Origin: Planctomycetota bacterium
GTDB lineage: Bacteria; Planctomycetota; PUPC01; JACPCR01
DNA: 41,750 bases
Direction of reading: 5' to 3'
Assembly: GCA_016179685.1 (NCBI GenBank)
Contig: JACPCR010000103.1
Location: 1-41,750, forward strand
The translations under genes and the position numbers were made by a program. Each line of letters opens with the position of its first letter. Position 1 is the stretch's first letter. Under the pieces are notes generated by a model. It was not told the DNA's origin and did no database searches. It was given only the letters and a program-made list of their open reading frames with translations. Positions 17,057-25,700 of this stretch are shown piece by piece.

Positions 17057-18067
17057 ATGATTCGACGCTTCCTTCTGGCCACCCCGTTTCTCCTGTGCGC
17101 TGGTTCGATGGTTGCCGCGGCCGAGACGTGGGAGAACCTGACGACGGACCAGGGTCTTTCGGGCAACGAGATTCAGTTTATCAAGGAGGACGAAGACGGC
17201 GGACTCTGGATCGGGACGAGGTCCGGGTTGAGCTTCTTTTCCAATGGCAAGCTTTCGACGCGGCTCGACGGCATCGAAATCTGGGACATCCTGAAGGCGT
17301 CGCCGGGCTGCTATTGGATCGGCACCTCGGGCGGCGTCGTGCACCTCCAGGGCGATCGGCAGGAGACCTTTCTCCAGGGCACCACCGTTGCCCCGGTCGT
17401 CCCGCTGGATGGCGCGGCCGTGTGGGCGATCAGCAAGAATCGGGCGACCGAGAAGAACTCCCTGGTCGAGTGGAAGGGAGGGGGCTGGGAAGCGATCGAG
17501 AAATTCAAGGACGAGAAGGTGGTGGACCTCAAGCGGACGTCGGACGGTACGCTCTGGGTGCTGGTGGACGGCAACGGCGTGATGGCGGCGAATCCGCGGA
17601 AGTCCCTGGACCAGGCGACGCATCACCTCGAGGGCAGCAACGTCACCACGGTCATGGAGGACTCGAGGAAGCACGTCTGGTTCGGCCTCTGGGAGGGCGG
17701 CGTTGTGGTTTACGACGGCAAGAACTGGACGCGCCATCTTCCCAAGGAAAAATCGTTCATCTTCCACGTCGTTGAGGATGCTCGCGGCACGGTCTGGGTC
17801 GCCACGAACCAGAATGGCCTCTGGCGTCAAGAGGGCGATAAGTGGGTCAACGACCTCAAGGAGGAAGGCGGAGTCAACCTGTTGGCGGCGACCTCGGACG
17901 GCCGCGTGTGGATCAGCACGCAGACGACGGGGGGACTGCGTTATTGGGACGGCAGGGCCTGGCAAGTGTCCCTCGAGAGCCCGCTGCCCATCCGCTGCCT
18001 GACGGAGGATCGCGCCCACGGACTTTGGGCCGGGGGCGTGCTGGACGGTGTTCACGCGCGGAAATAA
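17057..18067 (+). CDS. Exported beta-propeller protein, two-component-regulator-propeller type (336 aa)
   Basis: Signal peptide MIRRFLLATPFLLCAGSMVAAA, then repeated blades of the Reg_prop kind: GGLWIGTRSGLSFFSNG, CYWIGTSGGVVHL, GTLWVLVDGNGVM, HVWFGLWEGGVVVYDGKNW, GTVWVATNQNGLW, GRVWISTQTTGGLRYWDG. Counting gives seven to eight blades, one closed propeller. In hybrid sensor kinases this module senses glycans from the periplasm, but here it stands alone, with no membrane segment after it and no kinase. The ATG at 17057 was chosen because the frame upstream lacks a signal-like start. First gene of a four-gene run; the next ATG is 3 nt after its TAA. Likely a periplasmic or secreted binding protein; ligand unknown. 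Confidence 0.83.
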   Translation: MIRRFLLATPFLLCAGSMVAAAETWENLTTDQGLSGNEIQFIKEDEDGGLWIGTRSGLSFFSNGKLSTRLDGIEIWDILKASPGCYWIGTSGGVVHLQGDRQETFLQGTTVAPVVPLDGAAVWAISKNRATEKNSLVEWKGGGWEAIEKFKDEKVVDLKRTSDGTLWVLVDGNGVMAANPRKSLDQATHHLEGSNVTTVMEDSRKHVWFGLWEGGVVVYDGKNWTRHLPKEKSFIFHVVEDARGTVWVATNQNGLWRQEGDKWVNDLKEEGGVNLLAATSDGRVWISTQTTGGLRYWDGRAWQVSLESPLPIRCLTEDRAHGLWAGGVLDGVHARK

Positions 18068-18070
18068 GCG

Positions 18071-21000
18071 ATGGCCGAGAAGAATCTCTTCGGCTTCTCA
18101 GCCGTACTCCTATTCATGGCGGCCGGCATCGCCGAAGAAAGTCCGACCTCTGCGGGCCCCGTCTCCCTCCTGGATACGCCCATCTTCCGCATCCCGATGA
18201 TGCGCGCCCCGCCGCAGATCGACGGGAAGATGGAGGGGAAGGAATGGGAGGACTCCTCCGCCTTCTCCGCCTTCTGGTACGACTACAACATGTCGGATTT
18301 CCGATACCTCGCTCCGGCGGAGACCCAGGTGCAGGTCTCCGCGGCTTTTGACCAGGAGCATCTGTACCTCGCCTATCGTTCGCCCGTTTATCCCGCCTCC
18401 ACGTGGATGAAGGCCCGGGCGCGCTTCCCGGACGTCATCGCGCACCCGCTCTACGGCCTGCAATGGGACGACCACATCGAGCTGGAGATTCGGCCTTATC
18501 ACGACGCGACGAGGGGCTACACCCTGGGCCTCTTCAAGTGGTTCGTCAACCCCATTGGCACGTATTCGGACCAACTCTGGACGCTCCAGGCTGGCGAGGG
18601 CATGAAATGGAAGTCCGCCGCCAAGGTCCGTTGCGGCGTGACGCCCCAGGAATGGACCATCGAGATCGCCATCCCTCTTCAGGCGATGAAGACGGACCTC
18701 TACGCAGGGAACGAGGAGAATGGACAGCCCCTCGTGGTGCTTCCTCCGCCGGACGAGACGGGATTCCGCGTCTGGTTCACCCGGGGCATCGGGGGCAACG
18801 GAGAATTTTTCAACTGTTTCGACAAGCACGTTTGGAACACGACGAAGACGAAGATGATTCTGGACTCCCAGGCCCCGAGTTTTCAGGTGAACGACCTGGG
18901 CCCGCTCATGGATGACCACATCGATCTCACGGTGACGGCCAAGAACCACAACACCCGGTCCGAGACCGTCCGCGTCGGGTTCTTCGTCGAGAGCGCAGGC
19001 GGCCTGATTTATTCGAGCTACGAGGACCCGGCGACGCGGGACGGGCGCATCGAGCTGGTGCCCGGGGAGGTGCGCCAGCTTCGCCTGAAGAAGAAGTTTC
19101 CCGGCATTTCCCAGGAAGGGAACGTTCTCTGGTTCGACGTGCGCAGCGCGGCCGTTCCGGCGAAGGCGATCTTCCAGACGCGGCTCATCGACTTCCACGC
19201 CCAGGACTTGCCGGGCTTCCGGGAGCGCCGCATCGACAACATTGCGCGGCTGCGGCCGCCGAAGGTTGATTTTGATTTCCAGTTCATCTATTCGCCGACC
19301 ACGCGGCGTCTATCGGCGATCGTGGACCGCGGCATCCACGGGGCGAGCGAGGAAGCGAAGCGCGCCGTGGAAGCGAAGCTGGCCCTGCTGGAGGCCACGG
19401 GGGACGAGAGCGTGGTCGCGGAGTTCGTCGTTCCCTTCCGCGGTGATTTTGCTACCCTGCTCACGGAGCCTCTGGACCTGAAGAACGGCCCCTACAAGGT
19501 CTCCCTCCTCCTCTTTGATGCGAACCAGAGGATCGTCGGCGAGCGAAACCCCGACGCGTTCAGCAGGGGCCAGTTCGAGTGGGAGAAGAATGCGCTCGGA
19601 CGCGACGACGTGGTCTGGGAGCCCTTCCGGCCCATCGAGGTCAAGGGGAGCGTGCTGGAGACCTTGCGGCATCGGGTGACGGTGGACGCGACGGGCCTGC
19701 CGGCCCAGATCGAGATTCAGCCGGAGCCGCGGGAGCTGCCGCTCGAGCTGCGCGCGGCACAGGGGCCCGTGCCGCCGGATGTCCTGGCCGCCATCGGGCG
19801 CGGGCCGCAGCTCAGGGCCCCCCTCCGCCTCGAGGTCCAGGCCGGCGGGCAGAGAATCCCTGCCCAGGCCGTCGAGCCTGCCCGCATCACCCGGTCATGG
19901 AAAAGCGAAACCGAGTTCACCAGCCGTCTCCAGGCGGGGCCCTTGGACGTTGACCTCGTCACCCAGTACGACGTGGACGGGTCCCTCACCGCCCGCCTCA
20001 CCTACGGCAGCGATGCTCCGGCCCCCATCGAGGCCTTCGAGATGCTCATGGACGTCGCCGGGCCCGTCGATCTGCGGCTCGGCGAACAGGGCTCGGGCAC
20101 GTTCGCCGGCATGGCCCCCACCGGAGGCTTCGAGCTTTCCCTCCCCGCCGCCGAGGGCGTCGTCTGGGATAGCGCCGTGCACCTGGACCCGGCAGACCTC
20201 TACTACAGCCGGTTCGTCCCTTTCTTCTTCTTCGGCAATGGAGACCGCGGCTTCACCTGGGTCTGCGACAGCGACCGCGGCTGGGTGATCGACCGCGCCG
20301 GATCGACCATGACCCTCGAGCGCGACCAGGCCGGGCAGGTCACCTGGCGCGTCCGGTTCGTCAACCATCCGGCTGCGGTGACGGGCCGGCGCAGCATCGA
20401 GTTCCTCCTGCTCGTGCATCCGGCCAAGCCGAAGTCACCGGATGCTCGCCGGCTCGCCTGGTTCTACGGCTCCTACTGGGACGGCGAGGCGACGAACAAC
20501 GCTCTGCCCAACAACGGGCCCGGGGCCATCGACGGCTCGGACCTCGCCATGGAGCTGTTCCGGCAGCGGTATCCGAAGAACCCGCCACGACTTTACATCA
20601 ACAACTGGGGCAACGTCGGCCTGCCCGAGTTCCAGAAGAATGCCTATACGGGCGAATGGCTCGGCAACCATCAGCGCGTGGACAGCACACCCATGGACGC
20701 GAAGGGCAAGTACGGCCAGCCCTGGACGAGGCCGGGCGCGGGCTCGCCCCGCATCGAGTTCGGGGCAAGCTGGGAGGACTTCACCGTCTATCACCTCGAG
20801 CGGCAAATCCGCCTTGCCGGGGTCCAGGGCTGGTGGTGGGACGAGACCTTCCCGCCCCTCCGCGCGCACGGGGTGGCCAGCGGCGGGGCCTATTTCCGCA
20901 ACCCGGACGAGGTGAAGGCCGACGAGCTGCCCATCCAGTCCAACTTCGCTTCCCTCCATTGCCGCAGCCTGTTCAAGCGCCTGGCCCGACTCTTCAAGGC

Positions 21001-21910
21001 GAACGGGGTGGCGAACCGCACTTACCTCTGGGCCAACAACTCCGCCACGCTCCTCGAGTCCACCGTCTGGGACACGCAGCTCATCGAGGGCGCGGCGGCC
21101 TACGTCAATTCCTTCGAGCTGGACAACATCACGGCCTATCCCATCTCCCTGTTCCGTTACATGGCCCATCCCTTCACCGGCCTGCATGCCCGCATCACGT
21201 CCAACCTCGGCAAGGTCGTCCATCCCGGCGACGACAAGAGGCTCGATCGCGGCATCCTCGGCCGCGCCCTCCTCCATGACATCGGCGTCGAAATCAGCGG
21301 CCTGGTCCACACCGCCGAGGCCATCCGGGTGATCCGCATCCTCCACGAATTCGGCGCGTTCGAGGAGGCGGACACGGAGTTCATTCCCTACTGGCGATCC
21401 CGTGGCCTTGTCCGCTATGGTGAGGCCTTCCGGGAGGAGGATGCCTTCGCTTTGACGACGGGTGATCCCTATGCCCGCGTCTACGTCAGCGTGTATCGCC
21501 GGCCCTTCCAGCAGGTGAACAACCGCCGCGGCTACCAGGCCCTCTTCATCATCCAGAACGAGAGCGAGAAGCCGGTGCGATCGCACCTCACTCTTCTCCA
21601 GCCCGACCGGCTGCTGGGCGGCGTGAACAATCTCGACCTGGCCGAGGTGCGCGGGGCGCTCAGCCCGCCGCCCCTGCCGCAGGGCGAGATGTTCCAGCAC
21701 GTCAGCCCGGACTCGTTCAAGGGCATATCCTTGCGGTTCGGGTGGGAGGAGGGCTCGACGTCGGTGCTGAAGGACCCCGAGGACGGCGACGTGGTGGCCC
21801 GCGGGCGCGGGGGGGAAAAGATGGTGCGCGGAGAGGTCTATGGTCCCCTTTACGTTCCGCCCCACAACTTCCGCATCGTGTATGGCCGCCACGATCCGGG
21901 CAAGAAATAA
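18071..21910 (+). CDS. Large exported protein: CBM9-like domain plus DUF6067/glycosidase-like region (1279 aa)
   Basis: A hydrophobic leader (FGFSAVLLFMAAGIAEE) suggests export. Residues about 45-280 look like a CBM9-type sugar-binding module (APPQIDGKMEGKEWEDSSAF, HLYLAYRSPVY, DDHIELEIRP, EWTIEIAIPL, FRVWFTRGIG). A long beta-rich middle follows. From about 640 to 1100 the sequence resembles the DUF6067 / GH123-neighbour family: DLYYSRFVPFFFFGNGDRGF, then RLYINNWGN, and an acidic motif GWWWDETFPP (W921-W923, D924, E925) where a glycosidase might keep catalytic acids. The C-terminus is a beta domain (FALTTGDPYARVYVSVYRRP). Coupled to its neighbours by 3-nt gaps on both sides. A role in cutting or holding a complex glycan is inference; no member close to it is known to me biochemically. 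Confidence 0.75.
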   Translation: MAEKNLFGFSAVLLFMAAGIAEESPTSAGPVSLLDTPIFRIPMMRAPPQIDGKMEGKEWEDSSAFSAFWYDYNMSDFRYLAPAETQVQVSAAFDQEHLYLAYRSPVYPASTWMKARARFPDVIAHPLYGLQWDDHIELEIRPYHDATRGYTLGLFKWFVNPIGTYSDQLWTLQAGEGMKWKSAAKVRCGVTPQEWTIEIAIPLQAMKTDLYAGNEENGQPLVVLPPPDETGFRVWFTRGIGGNGEFFNCFDKHVWNTTKTKMILDSQAPSFQVNDLGPLMDDHIDLTVTAKNHNTRSETVRVGFFVESAGGLIYSSYEDPATRDGRIELVPGEVRQLRLKKKFPGISQEGNVLWFDVRSAAVPAKAIFQTRLIDFHAQDLPGFRERRIDNIARLRPPKVDFDFQFIYSPTTRRLSAIVDRGIHGASEEAKRAVEAKLALLEATGDESVVAEFVVPFRGDFATLLTEPLDLKNGPYKVSLLLFDANQRIVGERNPDAFSRGQFEWEKNALGRDDVVWEPFRPIEVKGSVLETLRHRVTVDATGLPAQIEIQPEPRELPLELRAAQGPVPPDVLAAIGRGPQLRAPLRLEVQAGGQRIPAQAVEPARITRSWKSETEFTSRLQAGPLDVDLVTQYDVDGSLTARLTYGSDAPAPIEAFEMLMDVAGPVDLRLGEQGSGTFAGMAPTGGFELSLPAAEGVVWDSAVHLDPADLYYSRFVPFFFFGNGDRGFTWVCDSDRGWVIDRAGSTMTLERDQAGQVTWRVRFVNHPAAVTGRRSIEFLLLVHPAKPKSPDARRLAWFYGSYWDGEATNNALPNNGPGAIDGSDLAMELFRQRYPKNPPRLYINNWGNVGLPEFQKNAYTGEWLGNHQRVDSTPMDAKGKYGQPWTRPGAGSPRIEFGASWEDFTVYHLERQIRLAGVQGWWWDETFPPLRAHGVASGGAYFRNPDEVKADELPIQSNFASLHCRSLFKRLARLFKANGVANRTYLWANNSATLLESTVWDTQLIEGAAAYVNSFELDNITAYPISLFRYMAHPFTGLHARITSNLGKVVHPGDDKRLDRGILGRALLHDIGVEISGLVHTAEAIRVIRILHEFGAFEEADTEFIPYWRSRGLVRYGEAFREEDAFALTTGDPYARVYVSVYRRPFQQVNNRRGYQALFIIQNESEKPVRSHLTLLQPDRLLGGVNNLDLAEVRGALSPPPLPQGEMFQHVSPDSFKGISLRFGWEEGSTSVLKDPEDGDVVARGRGGEKMVRGEVYGPLYVPPHNFRIVYGRHDPGKK

Positions 21911-21913
21911 GCG

Positions 21914-22702
21914 ATGTTATTCCATCGAGCATCCCTGCGACTTTTCCTGCTTCTCCTCCTCGGCCTGCTCCCCTCGCTCATCGCCGAGCCGGACGAGTAT
22001 CAGAAACAGTTCATTGAACGCTTCAAGGCCAAGCTGCCCCAGGGCTACGACGTCCATGTGGACTACGAAAGGGTGCATCGGGACCAGGTCGGCTTCGTCC
22101 TCATCATCAAAAGCCTGACGCCGGTGGATGCCCAGGGCGTGCCGGACGGCGAGGCGCACTTCATCGAGAAATTCATGTGGGGCACGACCCGCATCGTGCC
22201 GTACAAGAAAGGCGTGATCGATGGCACGGAGAAGCTCTTTGCCCGCGAAGGCAACGCGTACGTCCTCCAGGTGGAGATTCCCTGGAAGAACGGGAAGATC
22301 GACGGAGTGAAGAAGCGTTACCATCCGAACGGGAAGGTGATGTCCGAGGCCCCCTACGCCGCCGGGGTGGCCACGGGCGTGAGCCGCTTCTACGACCTGG
22401 CCGGCCGTCTTCAGAAGGAATCGACCTTCAAAGAGGGGAAGCCCGACGGTGAAATGGTCGAGTTCTATCCCCTCACGGGGAAGCAGAAGAAGATCATTCC
22501 CTACCGCATGGGCAAGGTGGACGGGGTGGTCCGGGAGTTTCATGACAACGGAAGGCCCAAGCGCGAGGTGCCGGTCCGAGACGACCTGTTCCAGGGGATC
22601 GAGCGCCAGTTCGACGAGGAAGGCCGGTGCATCAAGGTGCGGTACTGGATCGACGACGCCGAGGTCTCCCAGGGAGACTTTTCATCCAAGCAAGAACCAT
22701 GA
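21914..22702 (+). CDS. Exported MORN-repeat (YwqK-like) protein (262 aa)
   Basis: Signal peptide (LRLFLLLLLGLLPSLIA) followed by about six MORN_2-type repeats of roughly 22-25 residues, for example GVIDGTEKLFAREG, GKIDGVKKRYHPNGKVMSE, GVATGVSRFYDLAGRLQKE, GKPDGEMVEFYPLTG, GKVDGVVREFHDNGRPKRE. Such repeats occur in proteins labelled YwqK-like antitoxins, but that label is from domain annotation; there is no toxin gene here and the protein is exported, so an antitoxin role is doubtful. More likely a beta-solenoid surface or scaffold protein. Its ATG is 3 nt after the previous stop, and its TGA overlaps the next ATG by 4 nt (ATGA), so it is translationally coupled inside the operon. Confidence 0.82.
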   Translation: MLFHRASLRLFLLLLLGLLPSLIAEPDEYQKQFIERFKAKLPQGYDVHVDYERVHRDQVGFVLIIKSLTPVDAQGVPDGEAHFIEKFMWGTTRIVPYKKGVIDGTEKLFAREGNAYVLQVEIPWKNGKIDGVKKRYHPNGKVMSEAPYAAGVATGVSRFYDLAGRLQKESTFKEGKPDGEMVEFYPLTGKQKKIIPYRMGKVDGVVREFHDNGRPKREVPVRDDLFQGIERQFDEEGRCIKVRYWIDDAEVSQGDFSSKQEP

Positions 22703-25700
22703 CCTCCTGCGCCCCGGCGTCCTTTCCCTTCCCCGTACGGGCCCCGGTCCTCGCGTTCCTCCTCCACGCGGCGGGGATGCTCGCCGCTCACGCCTGGAAC
22801 GGGGCCCCCAGCCCGCATGACGACCAGTCCCTGGTGATCGTTCGGCCGGAGGACTTCGCGGGTCCGGACGGCATGGCCGCCCCGATGCTCCCCGAGAAGA
22901 ACGCCCTGTTCGGGCAGCAGGCCATCGAGGTGTCCCAGACCGTATGCGCCCGGTTCGAGGTGCTCGACGGGGGCGAATACACGCTCTGGGTCCGGGCCGG
23001 GCAGGCGAAGGGGATACAGACTCCCATCGAGGCGGAGCTGGCCCGGGCTGGCGTGCCCGTGCTCTCGGGTCGTTTCAACGACGGGCCAGGCGCGGCAGGC
23101 CGAGGCGGGCCTGCGGGCCTCGAAGCTTACTCGCGGCAGGCGATGAAGGTCACCCCGGACGGCAAGACGGCGGAGGCAGGAGACGGGATCGCCGCGGGCC
23201 GCGACGGCGACGATGCAGCAGGCCAGATCGGCGAGGAGGAGATGCTCGATGCGCTCGGCGAAGGCGCCCGGTCGAAGAAGAACTGGGTCCACATGATGCG
23301 CATCGAGCATCCGGGCGATGGGCGGCCCTTCACCTGGTGGAAAGTGGGCCGTGTCCGGCTCGAGGCGGGCCGGTGCGAGCTGCGGCTCAGGCCTCAGGAA
23401 AAAGCGGAAGGCGATCGTGCACCCCGCGTGGACGCGGCGTTTTTGACGACCTTCGGCGCGCTCGTCTATCCCTATGCGGGCGATCTCGACGCGGCGCCGG
23501 CCAGCTTTGTCCGCTTCCGCCTCGCCCGACTCCCCGAGGCCGGCGTCCAGATCGGTGCTTCCCTTCGCATCCATTACGAGCCCTGGAACACGCCTCGGGT
23601 GTGGCTCAACCCGTCCGGCACGAGCCTGACGAAAGCGGAGGCCCACACGGAGACGGGCTTCACCCGCTGGTATCGCCTCCAGGACATCGAGCACGCTCCG
23701 GGCTTCGGGGCCGGGGAGGCGCACCTGCTCTTGCAGGTTTCCGGGGCCGGTTCAGCGAGCGAGGAAGTCGAAGGGGCGACGCAGTTTGCCGTGTTTCCGC
23801 ACCGCGACCAGGTGCTTCGCGAGATCTCGTGGAACGAGCCGGAGGGCCTCCAGATTTCCATGGCCATGGATTTTCAGAATCATCTGCACCTGCTCCGGAC
23901 ATTCCGGGACCACGCGCGGGAGTGTTACGAGCGCGCCCTGGACGCCACGGGCGGCCGCCTTTACCCGCTGACCCGCGGCGACCTCTTTTTCGGCAACGCC
24001 TGGGGACGGGACGCCGCCGGCACGTTCGACATGATGGTGAAGACCCTGCGGTTGCTGGGCTTCAATTGCGTGGACGCGTCCACGGATCCCGTGGGCAGCC
24101 GCAAGCTCTATGGCTGGTCGAGCCATGCGGGCCACTACTGGCCGCCCTCCTTCATGCCTTTCGACGAGGAGAGCGCCCGCCGCCAGTACGACGCGCATTA
24201 CGAGCATTTCTTCGACCGGGAGCGTGAGGTCTACGAGGGCGTCACGGTCTACCAGATCGCCGACGAGCCTGCCGAGATTGCCCAGAGCGAGATGAGCGCG
24301 CCGCGGTGGCGTCATGAGGCGTCGAAGGACGGCGGGCGATGGGTGGACGATCCGGGCAACAGCGATCTGAACACCCGGCGGGTGGACTATCACGACTGCG
24401 TGCTGGAAGGAAAGGTGCAGCAGCAGGGGACCTGGTTCGGCTTCCGGGCGGCACTGGACGATGGGGAGAAGCCGAAGCGCTACGTGTATTGGCATCTTGG
24501 AAAAGTGAGCTGGAGTCAGGCCATCAATCTCGCCGTGGGGAAGGTGGGGATCGAGCCCGCCTCGGCGGCGACCCTGACGCGGCCGGGTGCCCGTGTGGGC
24601 GGCGAACCGACTCCCTTCAAGATCATTTACGAGGGCGGGGCCGCCGCCCTTTACCTCAACGGCGTGCTCGTCCACCAGCACGACGGACTGCCGAGGCGGG
24701 GCGGCTTCGGATTCACGGGACCCCCCAAGGCCGTGTGCGAGATTCGTTTCCGGCGCATCGGGAAGCAGGAGCACATCGTCTCGCAGACCTCGGGCGCGGC
24801 GTCCCTGGAGGACCAGACTGGCGGTGACGAAGAGGGCGGCCGCCTCGACGTCGGGGACCTCGACATGGAGGAAGAGGAGACTCCGGGCTGGGCCAGGCCC
24901 AAGCCGCTCGAGGCCATGGTCCGGGAAGACTGGGTCGCCAGCGGAGGGATGCCCGAGGCCCACGAGGGCTTCCGGCGCTGGGCCGCCGGGCAGGGCCTCA
25001 CCCCTGACCTCTTCGGCCAGAAGGCCTGGGAAGACGTCCACATGCTCACCGTGGCTTCCCTGGTGCAGAAGCCCGAGGAGGCCCGACTCTTCTACCACAG
25101 CCGCCGGTACAGCGGCCACCTGACTCCCCGGATGTTCGCGCTCGCGGCCGAGGCCATCCAGAAACATGCGCCCAACCCGAGCATGCTCGGGTTCGTGGCG
25201 CTCAGCGGCCATTCGCTTTACTTCCCCAGCCAGACGCCGCTCGACATGTTCCAGCTCGGGTCCGGCAGTCCGGCCATGATGCCCGGCATCAGCGATTGGA
25301 TGACCTACGGCGGGTGGCGGTGGGACAGCCACCAGGCGGTGGCGTTTTCCGTGGCGTTCTTCAACGCGGGCGCGCGCCAACGCGGGCGGAATCCGGTCTC
25401 CTTCCCCATGATGCACTGCGTCTGGCCCAGCATCTTCCGCGCCTACACGATGCTCGCCAACCAGGTCCGTTACATCAGCTTCTACAATTACGGACCCTAC
25501 TACGCCGTGACGGAAGGATTCTGGTCCGAGTCGCCGGGCTGCTACGTGGCGGCGCACCTGACGAACAACCGCGCCGCCCAGGTGGACGACGTCCTGGCCT
25601 CCGCCCGGGTGCGGCCGAGCCGCGTCGCCATGCTCTATGCCATGTCCAACGAATATTGGAACGCACAGGCCAGTTTCGCCGACAAGCGCGCCTCCTTCCT

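Noticed and set aside
20435..21892. 485-codon minus-strand frame inside the CBM9/DUF6067 gene
   Set aside because: Antisense shadow with no recognisable family; the plus-strand frame has domains and sits in an operon.
21914..22702. YwqK-type antitoxin of a toxin-antitoxin system
   Set aside because: The repeats fit the label, but the protein has a signal peptide, no toxin gene is adjacent and the gene is coupled to exported glycan-type proteins.
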